Source: Pachypanchax playfairii (taxonomy: Eukaryota > Chordata > Actinopteri > Cyprinodontiformes > Aplocheilidae). From it: a stretch of 64,000 bases of DNA. Shown here one piece after another: positions 50,771 to 62,122 of this stretch (positions within the stretch are counted from its first letter, which is position 1; every line of letters begins with the position of its first letter). Location of the stretch: NCBI GenBank assembly GCA_006937955.1, contig SSNP01000001.1, positions 7,324,165 to 7,388,164 of the forward strand, given 5' to 3'. A model generated the notes under the pieces. The model had not been told where the DNA came from. It ran no database searches and saw only the letters and a program-made list of their open reading frames with translations. The translations under genes and the position numbers were made by a program.

Positions 50771-52864
50771 AATGAATCATCAAAGAATATTACTTTTACT
50801 GTTGTACCACGCAGATGAAAAAAGTTTGTTCAGCTTGCACTCCTCAAATCCACATTCACAACATCATGCTGTTCACTCCATCAACACTTTTTTTCCCATC
50901 TTCCAGCTCTGTGAAGTATTTGGGTTTTCTTTCAGTTGTATTTTGGGAAGTTTGGGGTTCAGGCTGTGTGTCTGCAGGCGTGTTTGTCATGTTTGGTCTG
51001 CAGCTCTCTGAGCATGTCCCTTCCATATCTTCTTTTCACAGACAAGGTCTCTGCGGAAGACAGATCTCGTCTTTCCCTCGATGCCTCTACAAACTGTCGT
51101 CTAGTCTTTCCAATTTTCCTCCCTTAAGAGCAACAAGAACACATTTCACACATCTGTGGGAAACCCAGTTTGCATGCTTGTATCTTGCCTCAATTTGCAC
51201 CACTAATCTTCCCTTTCCTAAAGTTCCGTCCACTGGATTTTATTGATACACTTAAAAGAATAAAAGCATGAGTTAAAAGTTATTTTTCTCTCTGCCACAT
51301 CTGCAGTTGGTGTAAAGAAGTAGCCTGACTGGTTTCTGCATTTTCAGAGACTGGACTATTCAGGATGAAAGTACATGTTCAGAAAGTAATGGTGTCAGAA
51401 AGGTTTGCTCCTGTGGGCTGAATTTCAAAATAGAGCAAATCTTTACACTTGTAAGACTTGCCAATATTTTTCGAAGATGTTTCTAAATTCTGTTACATGT
51501 TAAAAGACCAACTCACTTTTCTCAAAATGTGAATGTAGTAAAGAAAAAAAAAAGTGAGGTTAAATCCATTTTTTTCATTCGTTTGGCGTGTCGAGGTCTG
51601 AATGTGCTGTGAGTACCCAAACAGGCCGAGTCAGAGCGAAAAAAAAACACGTCACAGGTCAGTTGGCAGGGGCACGTTAATCATACGTGACTGCCCAGGT
51701 AGCATGATGGGAAACAAATTGAGTGTCGTTTCTCACCAAAAGACTTGCGCCACAAGACAAGCAAAGCTCTGGCCTCACAGCAGAGTCCTGGTGCACCCAT
51801 CGTCCTCGCTGCTGAGGTAAAGCACGATATGACACACTGTACACAGAAAACAGGACACTGATAAATGGCTGTGGAAATGTTCTTTAGTAAAAAAATGCAG
51901 AGGACATCATTATCTGGAACCTGGTGACACAGCAGCAGCAGCAGACAGAGATGGTCAAACAAGAAACAACAACAGACCTTCATGTCCTGTTAATGTCAGT
52001 AACAGATGAGTTTAAGGTTGATGAGTTATAATTCAGATTTTTAAGCATTTTGTGCTGCAGGAAGGATTCTTACACAGAATGTGACAAAAAGTAAACAAGA
52101 TAAAAGATAAAGTTTTGAACACAAATTGTTAAAATAAATTATAAAAGCTTATTGTAGGCCATTTGTGTATTTCACACTTGTAGTTTGTATTCTTGGTTTC
52201 ATTTAGGGAGGATGGTGATAAAGGTGTATATAGGCAGAACCACAGAGGCAGGTGACATCTATTGTTCTTGGGTGGTGAGTTATTGTATGACTTTTACTGC
52301 TTGCCATGTCAAGTTATAATATCTGTAATCCAATATGTGCAGATAAAGTTCCATTTGCCAAACAGGCATATCAATTATCTTAGAAGGCTGAATAAAGGGG
52401 TGTACATAGGATCAACATATGAAGCATTCAGCATTCTCTTCAAGAACATCAAAAACACTTCTACCTCACCAGGCAGATATATTAGTCAGTACACTTATAT
52501 TAGTATACGTCCACTGTGTTTTGAGCCTTTGTTCTTTAAACATCCCTAAAATGTGGACTGCTCCATTAATATAGATAATACTGCCCTAAATCCTTCAATC
52601 AAACCTCTAATCAAATGTTTAAAACTTTAAGTTTGCCTGCAGTGACGAGCCATGGAAAATAAAATAAAAAATTAAAAAAAACATTTTCAAAAATGTTACT
52701 GAAATTGAAAATTTCAACATTGGGCAGATCTATTGTATGTAACGGGAAAACATCTCTGAGGATAGATAGCAACTTTACATCCAAGATGGTTCATCGAAAT
52801 GTGTAAAAAATGGCGACAACATGAATAAACAATGAGTGAAAAACAGAAAAGAATTCAGTGTTTC
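50771..52864. other. Unannotated sequence, no gene recognised
   Basis: Open frames at 50754-51246 (up to 143 codons) lie in T-rich DNA and have no domain features. A short (AGC)n run lies at 51932-51945 and an A run near 51545-51554. Confidence 0.45.
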
Positions 52865-53016
52865 AGTTTCAGTTTTTTTTATTTTTACTCCACCTGTTTG
52901 TATTGTTCGTTTTTTATACTGATCTTGTGTAACATCTCTATCACATTTTTCTTTACTGCAGTAACTCTGGATATTTCCCTACGGTGGAATCAGTAGATGA
53001 TTATCTTATCTTAACG
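52865..53016 (+). repeat. Non-LTR element 3' UTR fragment
   Basis: The phrases ctgcagtaactctggatatt, tccctacggtggaatca and gattatcttatcttaa match the remembered fish tail 'ctgctgtaaccctgcaaatttccc..tgtgggactaataaaggattatcttatctta'. The preceding T-rich DNA (tttttatactgatcttgtgt) also fits. Only the end of the element is present. Confidence 0.5.
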
Positions 53017-54812
53017 TGTTAAATAAAAAAAAAAGTATTTACAGAAACATTTTTATTTTCCATCTGTGACACATTAGAGCTGGAAAAAGTAACAAAAAAT
53101 AAATATTTCTTTGGAGACTCTTTAAAGAAACTGATATTTTTATGTAATCCATTCAGACTTTTTATTTAGACATAACTTTTATCAGACCAGAAAGTCTCAC
53201 TGAAATCTATATCACAAAGAGAGACCTGTTAAAGTATCAGCCATACAACACATATAACACATGATGCACAATCAACAATAACAGTCATGGCTTTCAGTTT
53301 CATGTATTTATTTATGTGAAATTTTATCATTATTAGTGCAGGATGTTGCAACCTGTGACACTTTCAACAGGTAAATTACAATATTTCACCTAAATAACTG
53401 TGTAATGTTAAACTGAAGGCAGTTGATTTGTTATTTTAAAACAGCAAAATTCCAGTTTGTGACAAGCGGATGCTAGTACCCACTCGGAGTAGCGTTACCC
53501 TGTTAGCCCAAACTAATATCTATTTCTCCAAACTGACCTTGTTCAAGAAGCAATTTTACAAAAGATATAATATTAATTGTTGTATCAACAGTATTTATCA
53601 AGAGATGCATGAGGGAATGCTGAATTATCAATCATACTTTATTTTACAAAAAGAAAATACAGTTTTCATCATCATATCCTGAGCTGTGTGGCAACAAGTA
53701 TTGATTTTTCTTAGCAGATATTTTCTACATGTTGTTTTAAATCTGATTTTTTTCCCCACCGATACAGCTGTGGCCTTTTCTTCAATTCATTCTGGAAAAC
53801 TTTTTAAATTAATAAAGTCCTGACAATCAATAGTCAGCTGAACCGTGAAAGTGACCAGACTCAAATAAACATCATTTCACTGGTGATACTTTTTAATTTT
53901 TTTTCTCCAGATAATTTCCTTTTGTTTTCTTTTTTGAGTCCTTCTACCTTTCGGCTCGCAGCGGCTGCATATCAATGCCTGACGATGCCGACAGATTCAG
54001 ACTCGGAGGCATCGTAGCGTGATCCGTGGCGTGACTGGGGTCAACCTGAGGGAGACAGGTGTCAGAGGGACCAACAGGTCCCATGTGGGTAAGGGTTCAC
54101 TGTTAATGCCCTGGGGGCTCCTTTGTGAGAAACGACATGTGGGGAAGGAGTGTGGTGAATACAGATGATACAGAGTCAACGTGTGCAGTCTGAAACTGAA
54201 AGCAGCAGGTGGTCGAGAAAAATCATATTTATTTATTAGCCCAGGAAAACTTAATTCCAATATTTTCCTGGGTCATTTAAAACAAAGATTAAATATGTGA
54301 ATTAGTGACTCGCTGAAACCTGAGAGACTCTTTTTAATTAGAGCGGGCATGTAGAGAATATAATTTGGGTGCTTATCAGCTCATTGCAGCTGGATGCAGG
54401 AAATTTGCCACAGTTGCTCACATCTCCTTGATAAGATTTTCTTTCTCAGCCTGCTGTACATTCAAATAAGACACTGAGTGAATTCTGGGAAGCTTTCTGA
54501 CAGATAGCTGTTGCCAACATAGTGAAACAAGCAAATCAAAAGTCATTCTTCACACGTCTTTGCACTCACTGTGAATTCTCCTTTATTTCCTGCATCAAGA
54601 AACGGCTTCTTCCAGTCAGGACTTTCTGTAAGAGGAGTGTAGACGATGTTTCATGAGTCATGCATGATCCTTGCAGGATGATGAAGCACTCAGAGAGAAG
54701 TAACTTCAAGTCATGATTGGTGCTGCGTAAAAGTCAATGTGGCGTTTTGTGTAAATGTGTCCCAGAGCATCACTGTAATCCCACCCCCCTTTACCCTAAC
54801 CACCCCCCTGAG
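53017..54812. other. Unannotated sequence with a candidate conserved block
   Basis: Contains the diverged partner (53510-53600) of the repeat at 45690-45930. The block 54310-54720 is repeat-poor and of balanced composition, possibly conserved non-coding DNA. No exon recognised. Confidence 0.35.
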
Positions 54813-54834
54813 AAAAAAAAAAAAAAAAAAAAAA
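54813..54834. repeat. Poly-A run of about 22
   Basis: A long uninterrupted A run preceded by C-rich DNA. No retrotransposed body precedes it, so it is called as simple sequence only. Confidence 0.9.
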
Positions 54835-55224
54835 CTGGAGTCAACACTAGTGGGGTAAAAGTGGGCTTGAACTGAGCAAATGTTTAAAAACAGAAAACTT
54901 TTTTCTTGAGTGTTTCCTCATGGATCAGCCTTACAGCTGCTGTTTGGACTTGTATTCTTTACACACATCTGTTATGATTTGCCATATTTTGCTCCAGAGT
55001 TTCAAACTAAGATGATCTTCTTTTGAGAATAATGCTGTTACATCTAATACCAAACCAGACATGTGCTTCAGTGGGTTTTGGTGGATGGGGTAGACTTCGC
55101 CTTCAGTCTCCAGTCTGTCATGAAATTTGGATCATGACACAATAGACGTGGCTTGTAAGGTGTCTGGACTCAGCCTTGGTGATAAGGTAAGGAGCACTGT
55201 CTTCTGGAGGGAGAAGAGCTGCTA

Positions 55225-55860
55225 CTGTGGGTTTTTGAATAATTCTAAGGTGCAACAAGAATCACACACGAGCCAGGATCTCAGCTGCTTCTCCAGTTTA
55301 TTACAGATCCCCCAGGAATAGGATGAGCGACAATTCAGTTATCAATCAACCAGATCACCAGCCATCGCATCAGAGCGCCATCCCATGGACTAAGACTAGA
55401 CGGGGCCTTTTATAGCCCCCTTTTTATGTCACCAGGCACAAATAGGAAACAGATGGTATACCTTTTAGATAATTGTGAGCTATTCCCACAAAGCCTCTAC
55501 ATCCATTTCCACACAGAGCCAAAAACAATTCTTAGTACTTGTTTTTCTGTCACAAAGTACACGTTTGTGCGTCGAGTTTAAACTTAGGGCACTTATATAA
55601 AAGCACTCCAACACTACCTCGGGCAAATGACCCCCGGAACTTATTTGGAAGATAAAGATTTTGAACTTGAGTTGGAGAATATTCCAGGGGAAAGGAATGT
55701 CTGGGGTTCCCTGTCTGGCCTGTTATCTCCACGATGACTAATGAAGATAATGGATGAACAAGCAGGACAGTTTCACCAAATCTACAAATAACTGTGATGA
55801 CATGCAATACAAAACCTTCTGTATTCTGTTAGCCCTTGTGGTGACCAACTTGAATCAGGT
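55225..55860 (-). mobile_element. Probable solitary LTR of a retrovirus-like or LTR element
   Basis: Read on the minus strand, an AT-mixed upstream part leads to a TATA box (CTATAAAAGG, 55406-55415) inside GGGGGC...GGCCCCGTC. About 105 bases later comes AATAAA (55297-55302), followed by a GT-rich part and then ...AAAACCCACA near 55225. Promoter, short R region, polyadenylation signal and downstream region in this order and spacing are typical of an LTR. No gag, pol or env similarity is seen on either side. Both boundaries are approximate because no matching target duplication was found. Confidence 0.5.
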
Positions 55861-56637
55861 TGGTTTGAACTAACTCTAATAATGACTTTAAGAGAACTTC
55901 ATCAAATCCTTTGGTAGATTTTGTAAAACAACATACATATATTTACACACAAACCGGTGAAACATTTACTGCAGTTATTTGGCAGCGAGTAACCAAATTA
56001 ACACCAATAAAAAGGTTCTTTCAAGGCTGGATTTTAACATTATAAAGGCCAGATGGAATTACTCTGTTCTGCTGCATTTATGTTGTATGAAATGTTGTAA
56101 ATCAGCTGTTTCAAATTAAACAGGAAACAATTATTGTAACCCCTAAATTCATTACTGACTATAGTCATTACTGGGGCTTTTTAAACACAACAAAGCTTAA
56201 ACTTTTGATTGGAATTCATGAATGACAAGGATACAAGCAAGTGTTCATGGTTTTTCAGAGTTATGCCGAGGTTTCTAACTCAGTTCATGGATGTTTTTTT
56301 AGGCATAAAAATGAAACATTTCTAGTTTGAAAATGAAGCTTTCAAACTTGACCCTTTCTCCCTTTTCCTGGAAAAATACTGCATTCAAAGCACCTTGGAA
56401 ATTTTACCTCAGAACTCAAAATAATTTTTGATGTTAGTGATAATATAAAAAAAATGGTAGAGATGCTTGGGGTAAACTGCTTCTTTCTATCTTTTAAGGT
56501 CATAATATGATGTTAATCATTGTTGTTTGATGAAATTGATCAGAAACTCAGAAAATCTCACCCTTTATTTTTTTTTTCTCAGGTCATTGAGTAAGATATC
56601 AGAATTGTTATTTGTCATCAGCAGCAACAGAAACAAA
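55861..56637. other. Unannotated AT-rich sequence
   Basis: No gene or repeat family recognised between the LTR and the SINE. Confidence 0.45.
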
Positions 56638-56913
56638 AATGGTAAATGGCGTGCACTTGTATAGCGCTTTAATTAGGTCCTACGTCCCCCAAAGCACTTC
56701 ACACTACAGTTTTTTTTTTTTTGTCATTCACCCATTCACACGGGAGACGGTAGGGGCTAATACTCACACAACCTGATACGCAGATCGGGGGGCAACATGG
56801 AGTTTAGTGTCTTGCCCAAGGACACTTCGACATGTGGCGATGGAAGCCGGGATCGATCCACCAACCTTCAAGTTGGAGGACAACCATTCTAACCACTGAG
56901 CTACAGTCGCCCA
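56638..56913 (-). mobile_element. tRNA-derived SINE, near full length
   Basis: The minus strand begins GGGCGACTGTAGCTCAGTGG, containing an A box (TAGCTCAGTGG, 56893-56903). About 40 bases on comes a B box (GGATCGATCCC, about 56849-56859), as in RNA polymerase III promoters of tRNA-derived SINEs. The body carries ccttgggcaagacac, gtgtgaatgggtgaatgaca and tttgggggacgtagga, and ends gcgctatacaagtgcacgcc then atttaccatt. The tail matches the truncated copy at 42222-42397. It is a SINE rather than a tRNA gene: the cloverleaf arms beyond the boxes are not maintained and the unit is about 275 bases. Confidence 0.8.
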
Positions 56914-57078
56914 CAGAGATTATTGACAATTCGCGTAGAATCCAGCTGCAAACATGTAGATATACCCGACTGTTGTGATGGTGTCTACTGAAATGCCTCT
57001 CCTGGATGATGCGTGTTCAGATCTTTACCCATGATCAAATAAAACCTGTAACCTCCTGCTCAATGTTAACCTTGACAC

Positions 57079-57948
57079 TTAGGGCCTGATTTATCAGAGG
57101 TTTGCGGTTGTTAAAACAGGCGCAAACCGCTCAGCGGCTGCAAAAACAAGCAGTGGGTGATTTACTTACGGCGCACAGGCAAAACTGCGCCTGTTAAACC
57201 TGCCGCTAGACGCGCAAAGTCATTTTTGCACCTTTGCTCTTGATGAATATGCAATGTGGGCGTTCCAGGCACACTATGATTTATCAAACCTGAAACTGTT
57301 TGTGACTTCTAATTTTGCGCGTATTTTTACCGCCTTTGAAAAGCATGTCTTAACTCGGCGCAAAAACGATTGTTGCGAGGAGAAGACACAGACAGATGCG
57401 TGGATCATTCCAGCACACCATGACAGGGCTGCGTCTTCCAGGACAGATTGTCTAGTGTGTGTTACAGGTTTTGAATGCAGTGTTACACGAGCAGATACAT
57501 TAATTTTCCAAACACTTGTGATGCAAACGTGGCGAATTATCCAGGCTCACAATTCTTTCATTCTGAGGAACATTTTTATATTCACAAAGTTGAGAGATGG
57601 TGAATATGGAGATTGCGGCGTGTTACGTTATTCGTGCTGTAAATATCATTCCACACATTTATGAATTTAATATCAGCTCGTGATCTATTCCTAAGGTGAT
57701 GGCGCAGACCCCCTTTACCCCCTGCACTCAATCCGACTGCTGGGGAGTAAAATTAAAATAATCTTGCCCACATATGCACGAGAAACATTCTCCTCATTTG
57801 AATATGGCTTTTTGCGCCAGTTATCAATTGCGCAATCAGTCTTAGTAGATCACCCACAAATCAGGAACACGCCCTTGGTGCAAAAGTTTTGTGGCGCACG
57901 CAATTTTGCACTCTTTACTTGGAATATTGATAAATCAGCAGACCCTTA
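57079..57948. mobile_element. PIF/Harbinger-type non-autonomous element with TTA duplications
   Basis: TTA at 57079-57081 and 57946-57948 flanks an 864-base element. Its left end GGGCCTGATTTATCAGAG and the reverse complement of its right end GGGTCTGCTGATTTATCA match apart from a 3-base slip. TTA duplications and ends of the GGGCCTGATTTA kind are hallmarks of fish Harbinger elements as I remember them. The subterminal DNA is rich in gcgc/gcaaa motifs on both sides. A 136-codon frame (57254-57664) inside shows no DDE transposase or Myb-like features, so it is judged chance. Confidence 0.8.
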
Positions 57949-59174
57949 ATCCCTACCCTGAACTCTTACTCTAACCTTAACCACTTTGCATGTGTGAAAC
58001 CTCGCAGGGTTTAACAGCACCGGGGCATCAGAGGTGTGTTTAGGTTCTGCAGCTATAAATTACTGGAGTAGCAGATTTACAACCATTTATAGAACAAAAC
58101 ACCTTTCAACGTTTGTCTTCAAACTTATTACTCAAAAGAATCTATGAGAAGAAATGAGAAAATATTAGCATCCCTGCAGAGAATGAAACCACCACATGTT
58201 GATTATTCTCGTCTGTGTAACTTTATGTTAAATGATAAGCATTTTCTTTACTACATAGTGTGTAAATCTGCAACCCAAAGAAGTCCAAACACTACGATGA
58301 TTGACTTGGTAAAAGTCACAATACACTCTGGAAAATGCAGAGATTTTTACAAACGTTCAGGTTTGCTGGCAGCTTATTTCATATTCCATTACAGTTTCAC
58401 ATTATCCTTCCTATTATTACTCTTGGTATTTATTAACTCAGAGTTCAGCGGTGGCATCAGTAGTTGCAGTTAGAGCAGAGTCATACTGCTGTCCCTCCAG
58501 GCAAAAAGGGAAATAACAGAACATTCCACACAAACATTGAAGTTGCAGGAACTAAAATGTATGGCATTTATTTCTCTTTTCTTAGACACAGAGATACATT
58601 AAGTCTGGCGTTGACTGTGAGACTGACATTATTCAAAAGAAGGCAGAATTTTGACATTTCTGCATGGTGAGATCTTTTCTGGAAGTTTTAAAATAGAGGA
58701 CACATTGAGGGTTAATTGTTGTAGCACCAAGTTACATAATCAGACATATAAAACTTACATTTGAATGAAAATGAAAACAACAGAAATAATAAAAAAGCAC
58801 ATTCTTCACTTAGGCTAGTCTTCCCTATTTTACCTCTGATCAGCCATAATATTATGACCTTTCACAGACAAGTAAACTGTTCAGCTGACAAATTTGATGT
58901 CCTGGTGTTCTTATAGACTAAAACATGTTCCTTTCTGAACATTTTTGCAAACACTCACTCTCTCCACATATCAACAGCTACCTCTTACAGCAGCACAATA
59001 ATAATACTAATAATAATAATTATTATTGTAGGAGATATGATGACCTAATAACATCCTACAATCCGTGTTTTGAGGGCAACACTCAAGGTTGAGTCGATTT
59101 TGAAATCAGTCACGGTGTTCTGAACATTTTGATTTATAATGTTTCTTTTTTTCAAAGCTTCAGGGCATTTAAAT
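57949..59174. other. Unannotated sequence, with an (AAT)n patch
   Basis: A short AAT/ATT microsatellite with inverted symmetry lies at 58996-59027. The 109-codon open frame at 58144-58473 has no domain-like features. Confidence 0.45.
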
Positions 59175-59381
59175 TAGATATGTGTGGATCTATACTGAAA
59201 TATCAATACTTCTGATTCCAGCTTTTTATGTTCTGGAATTGATTATCTTATTAAAAGATCAATATTTTAGTAATATGAAGTAATTTTGTAAAGGAAAATT
59301 GTATAAATTAAACTCAGTTGGTTGGAACTACCTCTTGCACCAAGAAGACTTTGTGACAGGTACAGTACCAATGCAGAAGTA

Positions 59382-59427
59382 TGCTGAGCTGAGCTGTGCT
59401 GAGCTGAGCGGCGTGGAGCAGCTCCAC
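59382..59427. repeat. (GCTGA)n run and adjoining hairpin
   Basis: Five to six GCTGA-type units (59382-59409) are followed by GTGGAGC-A-GCTCCAC (59413-59427), a perfect inverted repeat with 7-base arms. Both lie inside the hAT-type element. Confidence 0.75.
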
Positions 59428-59476
59428 CCCTGTTGCTGCTGTGCACGTTCATTCAGCTAGAATAAACAAAGTAGAA

Positions 59477-59596
59477 CACAAACGCAGTCATGTGTGGAGC
59501 TGCTTTAGCGCTACAAACAGCAACTTTGCAGTGTGTGACGTGTGTAGGAAGACTGTCAGGTATTGTGCCATTGGCCTGTACCATGTTATACTGTAG
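59477..59596 (+). pseudogene. BED-type zinc-finger remnant inside the hAT element
   Basis: The frame from 59477 reads KRSHVWSCFSATNSNFAVCD followed by VCRKTVR. It contains the S-x-VW-x2-F aromatic motif and the C-x2-C zinc ligands (codons at 59534 and 59543) of a BED finger, the DNA-binding domain common in hAT transposases. The expected H-x(3-5)-H pair is absent: the frame decays after the arginine and stops at about 59594. A donor-like GTCAG|GTATTG at 59557 would allow an intron, but no continuation is seen. Confidence 0.5.
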
Positions 59597-60044
59597 TTAT
59601 GGGTTTTTACACTGGCAGCATCGATGGAGGAAGTCTCCCATGTGTCTTCCATCAAAATAAAAACACCGGCTTTTTTACATCTGGTCAAGTTTTACAGCTG
59701 GTGTGAGGTATGTTAACTTTCCTTCTCCAAATGGATGCAGTAACTCAGGGTTCCTGCCCTTAAAATGACACGTGGTAATGTCATAAACATCATTAAACAT
59801 CTAAAAATAAATCATGAGATAGAACATAGATGTCAAATGATTTAAGTTTAGTCCAGTTCCTGCTGCCACCGCTCTGTTAAATAAATAAACACTCTTAATT
59901 ACACTACTTTTTGTTTTTTAATTTTCCAAACAGAATTTTTGAGCAACGTATTGAATCAGATCGGTATTGATGATACTAGCTTGAAATTTACTTGGTATTA
60001 GATCAGAAAGGAAATCAGTGGTATTGTACATCACTAATTAAAAT

Positions 60045-61877
60045 GAATGGCATTTGCAGCAGATGTTTGAATGTTTAAGCACTGGCGCCATTAATAATGT
60101 GACAGTTTCATGAGCTCAAACATCTACAAATCAGTTACTGGAAGCAGCTTCAGTCACTGAGCGAACATACTGAAACACTGAACAGAGGTTGTTTACAACA
60201 ACAGTCTCTGTCATGACAGCCCATAACTTGTTTACATAGGACATTAATTCTAACTGTAGAAAATAAACCTTACATTACTGCAATAACTGGGAAACAGAAG
60301 GTCCCATGAGCTTTTGCACCAATAACCACTCCCTAGAGGCTTCTGTAATATTAATAAAATTGGCACTCCCCACACATTTAGATCCTCAGAAGGGCAGAAG
60401 ACATGTCTAGAAGATATTGCAGTGAGTTTTTAAGGGTAGTATTAATCCTGTTAAAGAGAAGTGGTTTATAAAGTCTGATGTGTTTAGCGTTATAGAGTTA
60501 AAAGGTCATGAATGAGTAGATTTATCTTATAAATGTCAGTTATTATAAACCTTTAAACACTTAGTTAAACACCTACAAAAGAAGCTAACCCTTCCTTAAT
60601 GATTCATTTGCACATATAAAACACGGCTAAGAGGGCATGGCAGGAAAGAAAGAGCAAAGAAAAATATGTGACTGAAAATGAAACTGAGAGTCTCCTCAGT
60701 GAAAAAGAGAAAAGAAAATCTGTTTCAAATTCAGTTTCCTAGAGTTTTGAAATCACAAGCCAAACAAAAACTGCTGAATTACAAAAAGGAACAGAAGCGA
60801 TCAGTTGTTCAAAGCCAGGGATCTCATGGAGGTATAAAAGACACGGTCGGATTAAAAACGAGAGGCAAAAAAGTGCATCAGACTGAGTTATGGAAGGATG
60901 ATTGTGCTTTATCTGCTCCGGATGAACGTATACCCTATTTACTGGGTCATAAAGCCCTGTGTGGAGGTGATGGAGAGGAAAGCACCGATTCACACATGGA
61001 ACATGACATTTTTCTACTTCCTTAAACACCCACTGAGAAGCTAAAAACTGTACAAAATCATGCACTCATTGTCTCTAAGTTTCATTAATGAGACCTTAAA
61101 TAAAAACAGAGCAGCTTTAATTACCCACAACCATTACGCACGTCTGAGGTTGTTTATAACACCTACTATTAAACATAATTTTGTAAAAAAAATAGTGCAG
61201 CAGTTGAGAAAATGATCCATCCATTTTACTGTGCTGTGTATCTTTGGATTTAGAAGCAAAGCTCCAGGTTCTGGTGCTGACTAATATGTACAAAACATGC
61301 TCTTTAGCTTTGTAATGGCCAGTGTGGGGTTTTTATTCACCGCTGGCTTATTTGGAACAAAATATAGACAGAAAAAATGCCTTAAGAGTTACACGTTGTG
61401 AGAGCTTTATTTGGCAAAAGACAGTTATATTAAGCAAGCGGTATATTTATTGCTGGTAAAGAGGTATTTTCAGTTTATCCCCTCAGTCCCAGTTTATGCT
61501 TAGAAAGTGTGATTTACAGTGACTCAGATCATGAATCTTTTTTTATTATTCTGCTGCTCCTGTTGACTTTCAGATAAGAAGAAACCTGTCATTCTGCAGC
61601 AGGAATATGAACTCTGACACAAAATGAAATATGATTAATAAAAGAAAAACAAGTATATTTTCTACATGACAAAAAGCAGAAGTGTTTATAGCTGCAGAAA
61701 CAGAGTCACACTGACTTGTTCTAGTGTCAATTGAATTTTGAACAAGTTTAAAAAGTACGTGCTCGATGTTTTCTCTCAGATTAGTCACTGAGTCGTCAGT
61801 GGCTCCTGGAGTCTGTCTGGAACCCGTTTCCACTTTATTTCCATGAGTCAGAAAGAGGCTGCTGACCCTCCTGTTCA
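60045..61877. other. Unannotated sequence, no gene recognised
   Basis: Two frames of 115 (plus) and 108 (minus) codons overlap at 60678-61065. The plus frame is Lys/Arg-rich but no domain or splice context is visible. The block around 61070-61150 (cattaatgagacc, ctttaattaccc) might be conserved non-coding DNA. Confidence 0.4.
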
Positions 61878-62122
61878 GGGTTGCAGAGAGCAGTACTGTC
61901 TTCAGTCACTGGGTAAGAGGCAGGGTTTCACCTGGACAGGTCACCAGTCCATCACAAGGCCCCTTATAGACAAAAAAACACTTACAAGAACCCAGAGTCT
62001 CCCCAAAAAACTGTCACATGCACCAGGAGAACATACAAACTCCATGCAGAAAGGTTCCAGACTGGTTTCACACCTTTACACTGCAAGGAAACAGTGCTAC
62101 ACACTACACCACTGTGCAGCCA
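61878..62122 (-). mobile_element. Decayed copy of the tRNA-promoter-like teleost repeat
   Basis: In plus-strand order the blocks gaggcagggtttcacctgga, caggtcaccagtccatcaca, aggagaacatacaaactcca, tgcagaaaggttccag and acaccactgtgcagcc match the remembered fish repeat, whose minus strand starts GGCTGCACAGTGGTGTAG (A-box-like) and continues through GGAGTTTGCATGTTCTCC. The B-box region is eroded. Relatives in the window are the short end at 8071-8125 and the partial copy at the right edge. Confidence 0.65.

Larger units (their letters stand above)
59175..60036 (-). mobile_element. hAT-type element with 8-bp target duplication (7 of 8 match)
   Basis: The termini are TAGATATGTG at the left and, on the minus strand from the right, TAGTGATGTAC. 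They are flanked by ATTTAAAT (59167-59174) and ATTAAAAT (60037-60044), which match at seven of eight positions. An 8-base duplication and short TAG-type inverted ends fit hAT elements. Subterminal DNA holds repeated gat/atc-type phrases (ggatctatactgaaatatca and taataccaagtaaatttcaa). At 862 bases, with only a BED-finger remnant inside, it is non-autonomous. The minus strand is given arbitrarily from the clearer terminus. Confidence 0.6.

Noticed and set aside
50754..51246. Cluster of plus-strand open frames up to 143 codons
   Set aside because: T/C-rich composition gives Phe/Leu/Ser-rich frames in several registers at once. No motif and no splice context.
56849..56913. Possible tRNA gene on the minus strand
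   Set aside because: A and B boxes are present, but the region continues into a 275-base repeat with a second copy in the window. It is a tRNA-derived SINE.
57254..57664. 136-codon frame inside the Harbinger-type element
   Set aside because: No DDE-type or Myb-like residues recognised. Non-autonomous elements of this size normally encode nothing.
60678..61025. 115-codon basic open frame
   Set aside because: Lys/Arg-rich but without a recognisable domain. An equally long frame on the other strand overlaps it.
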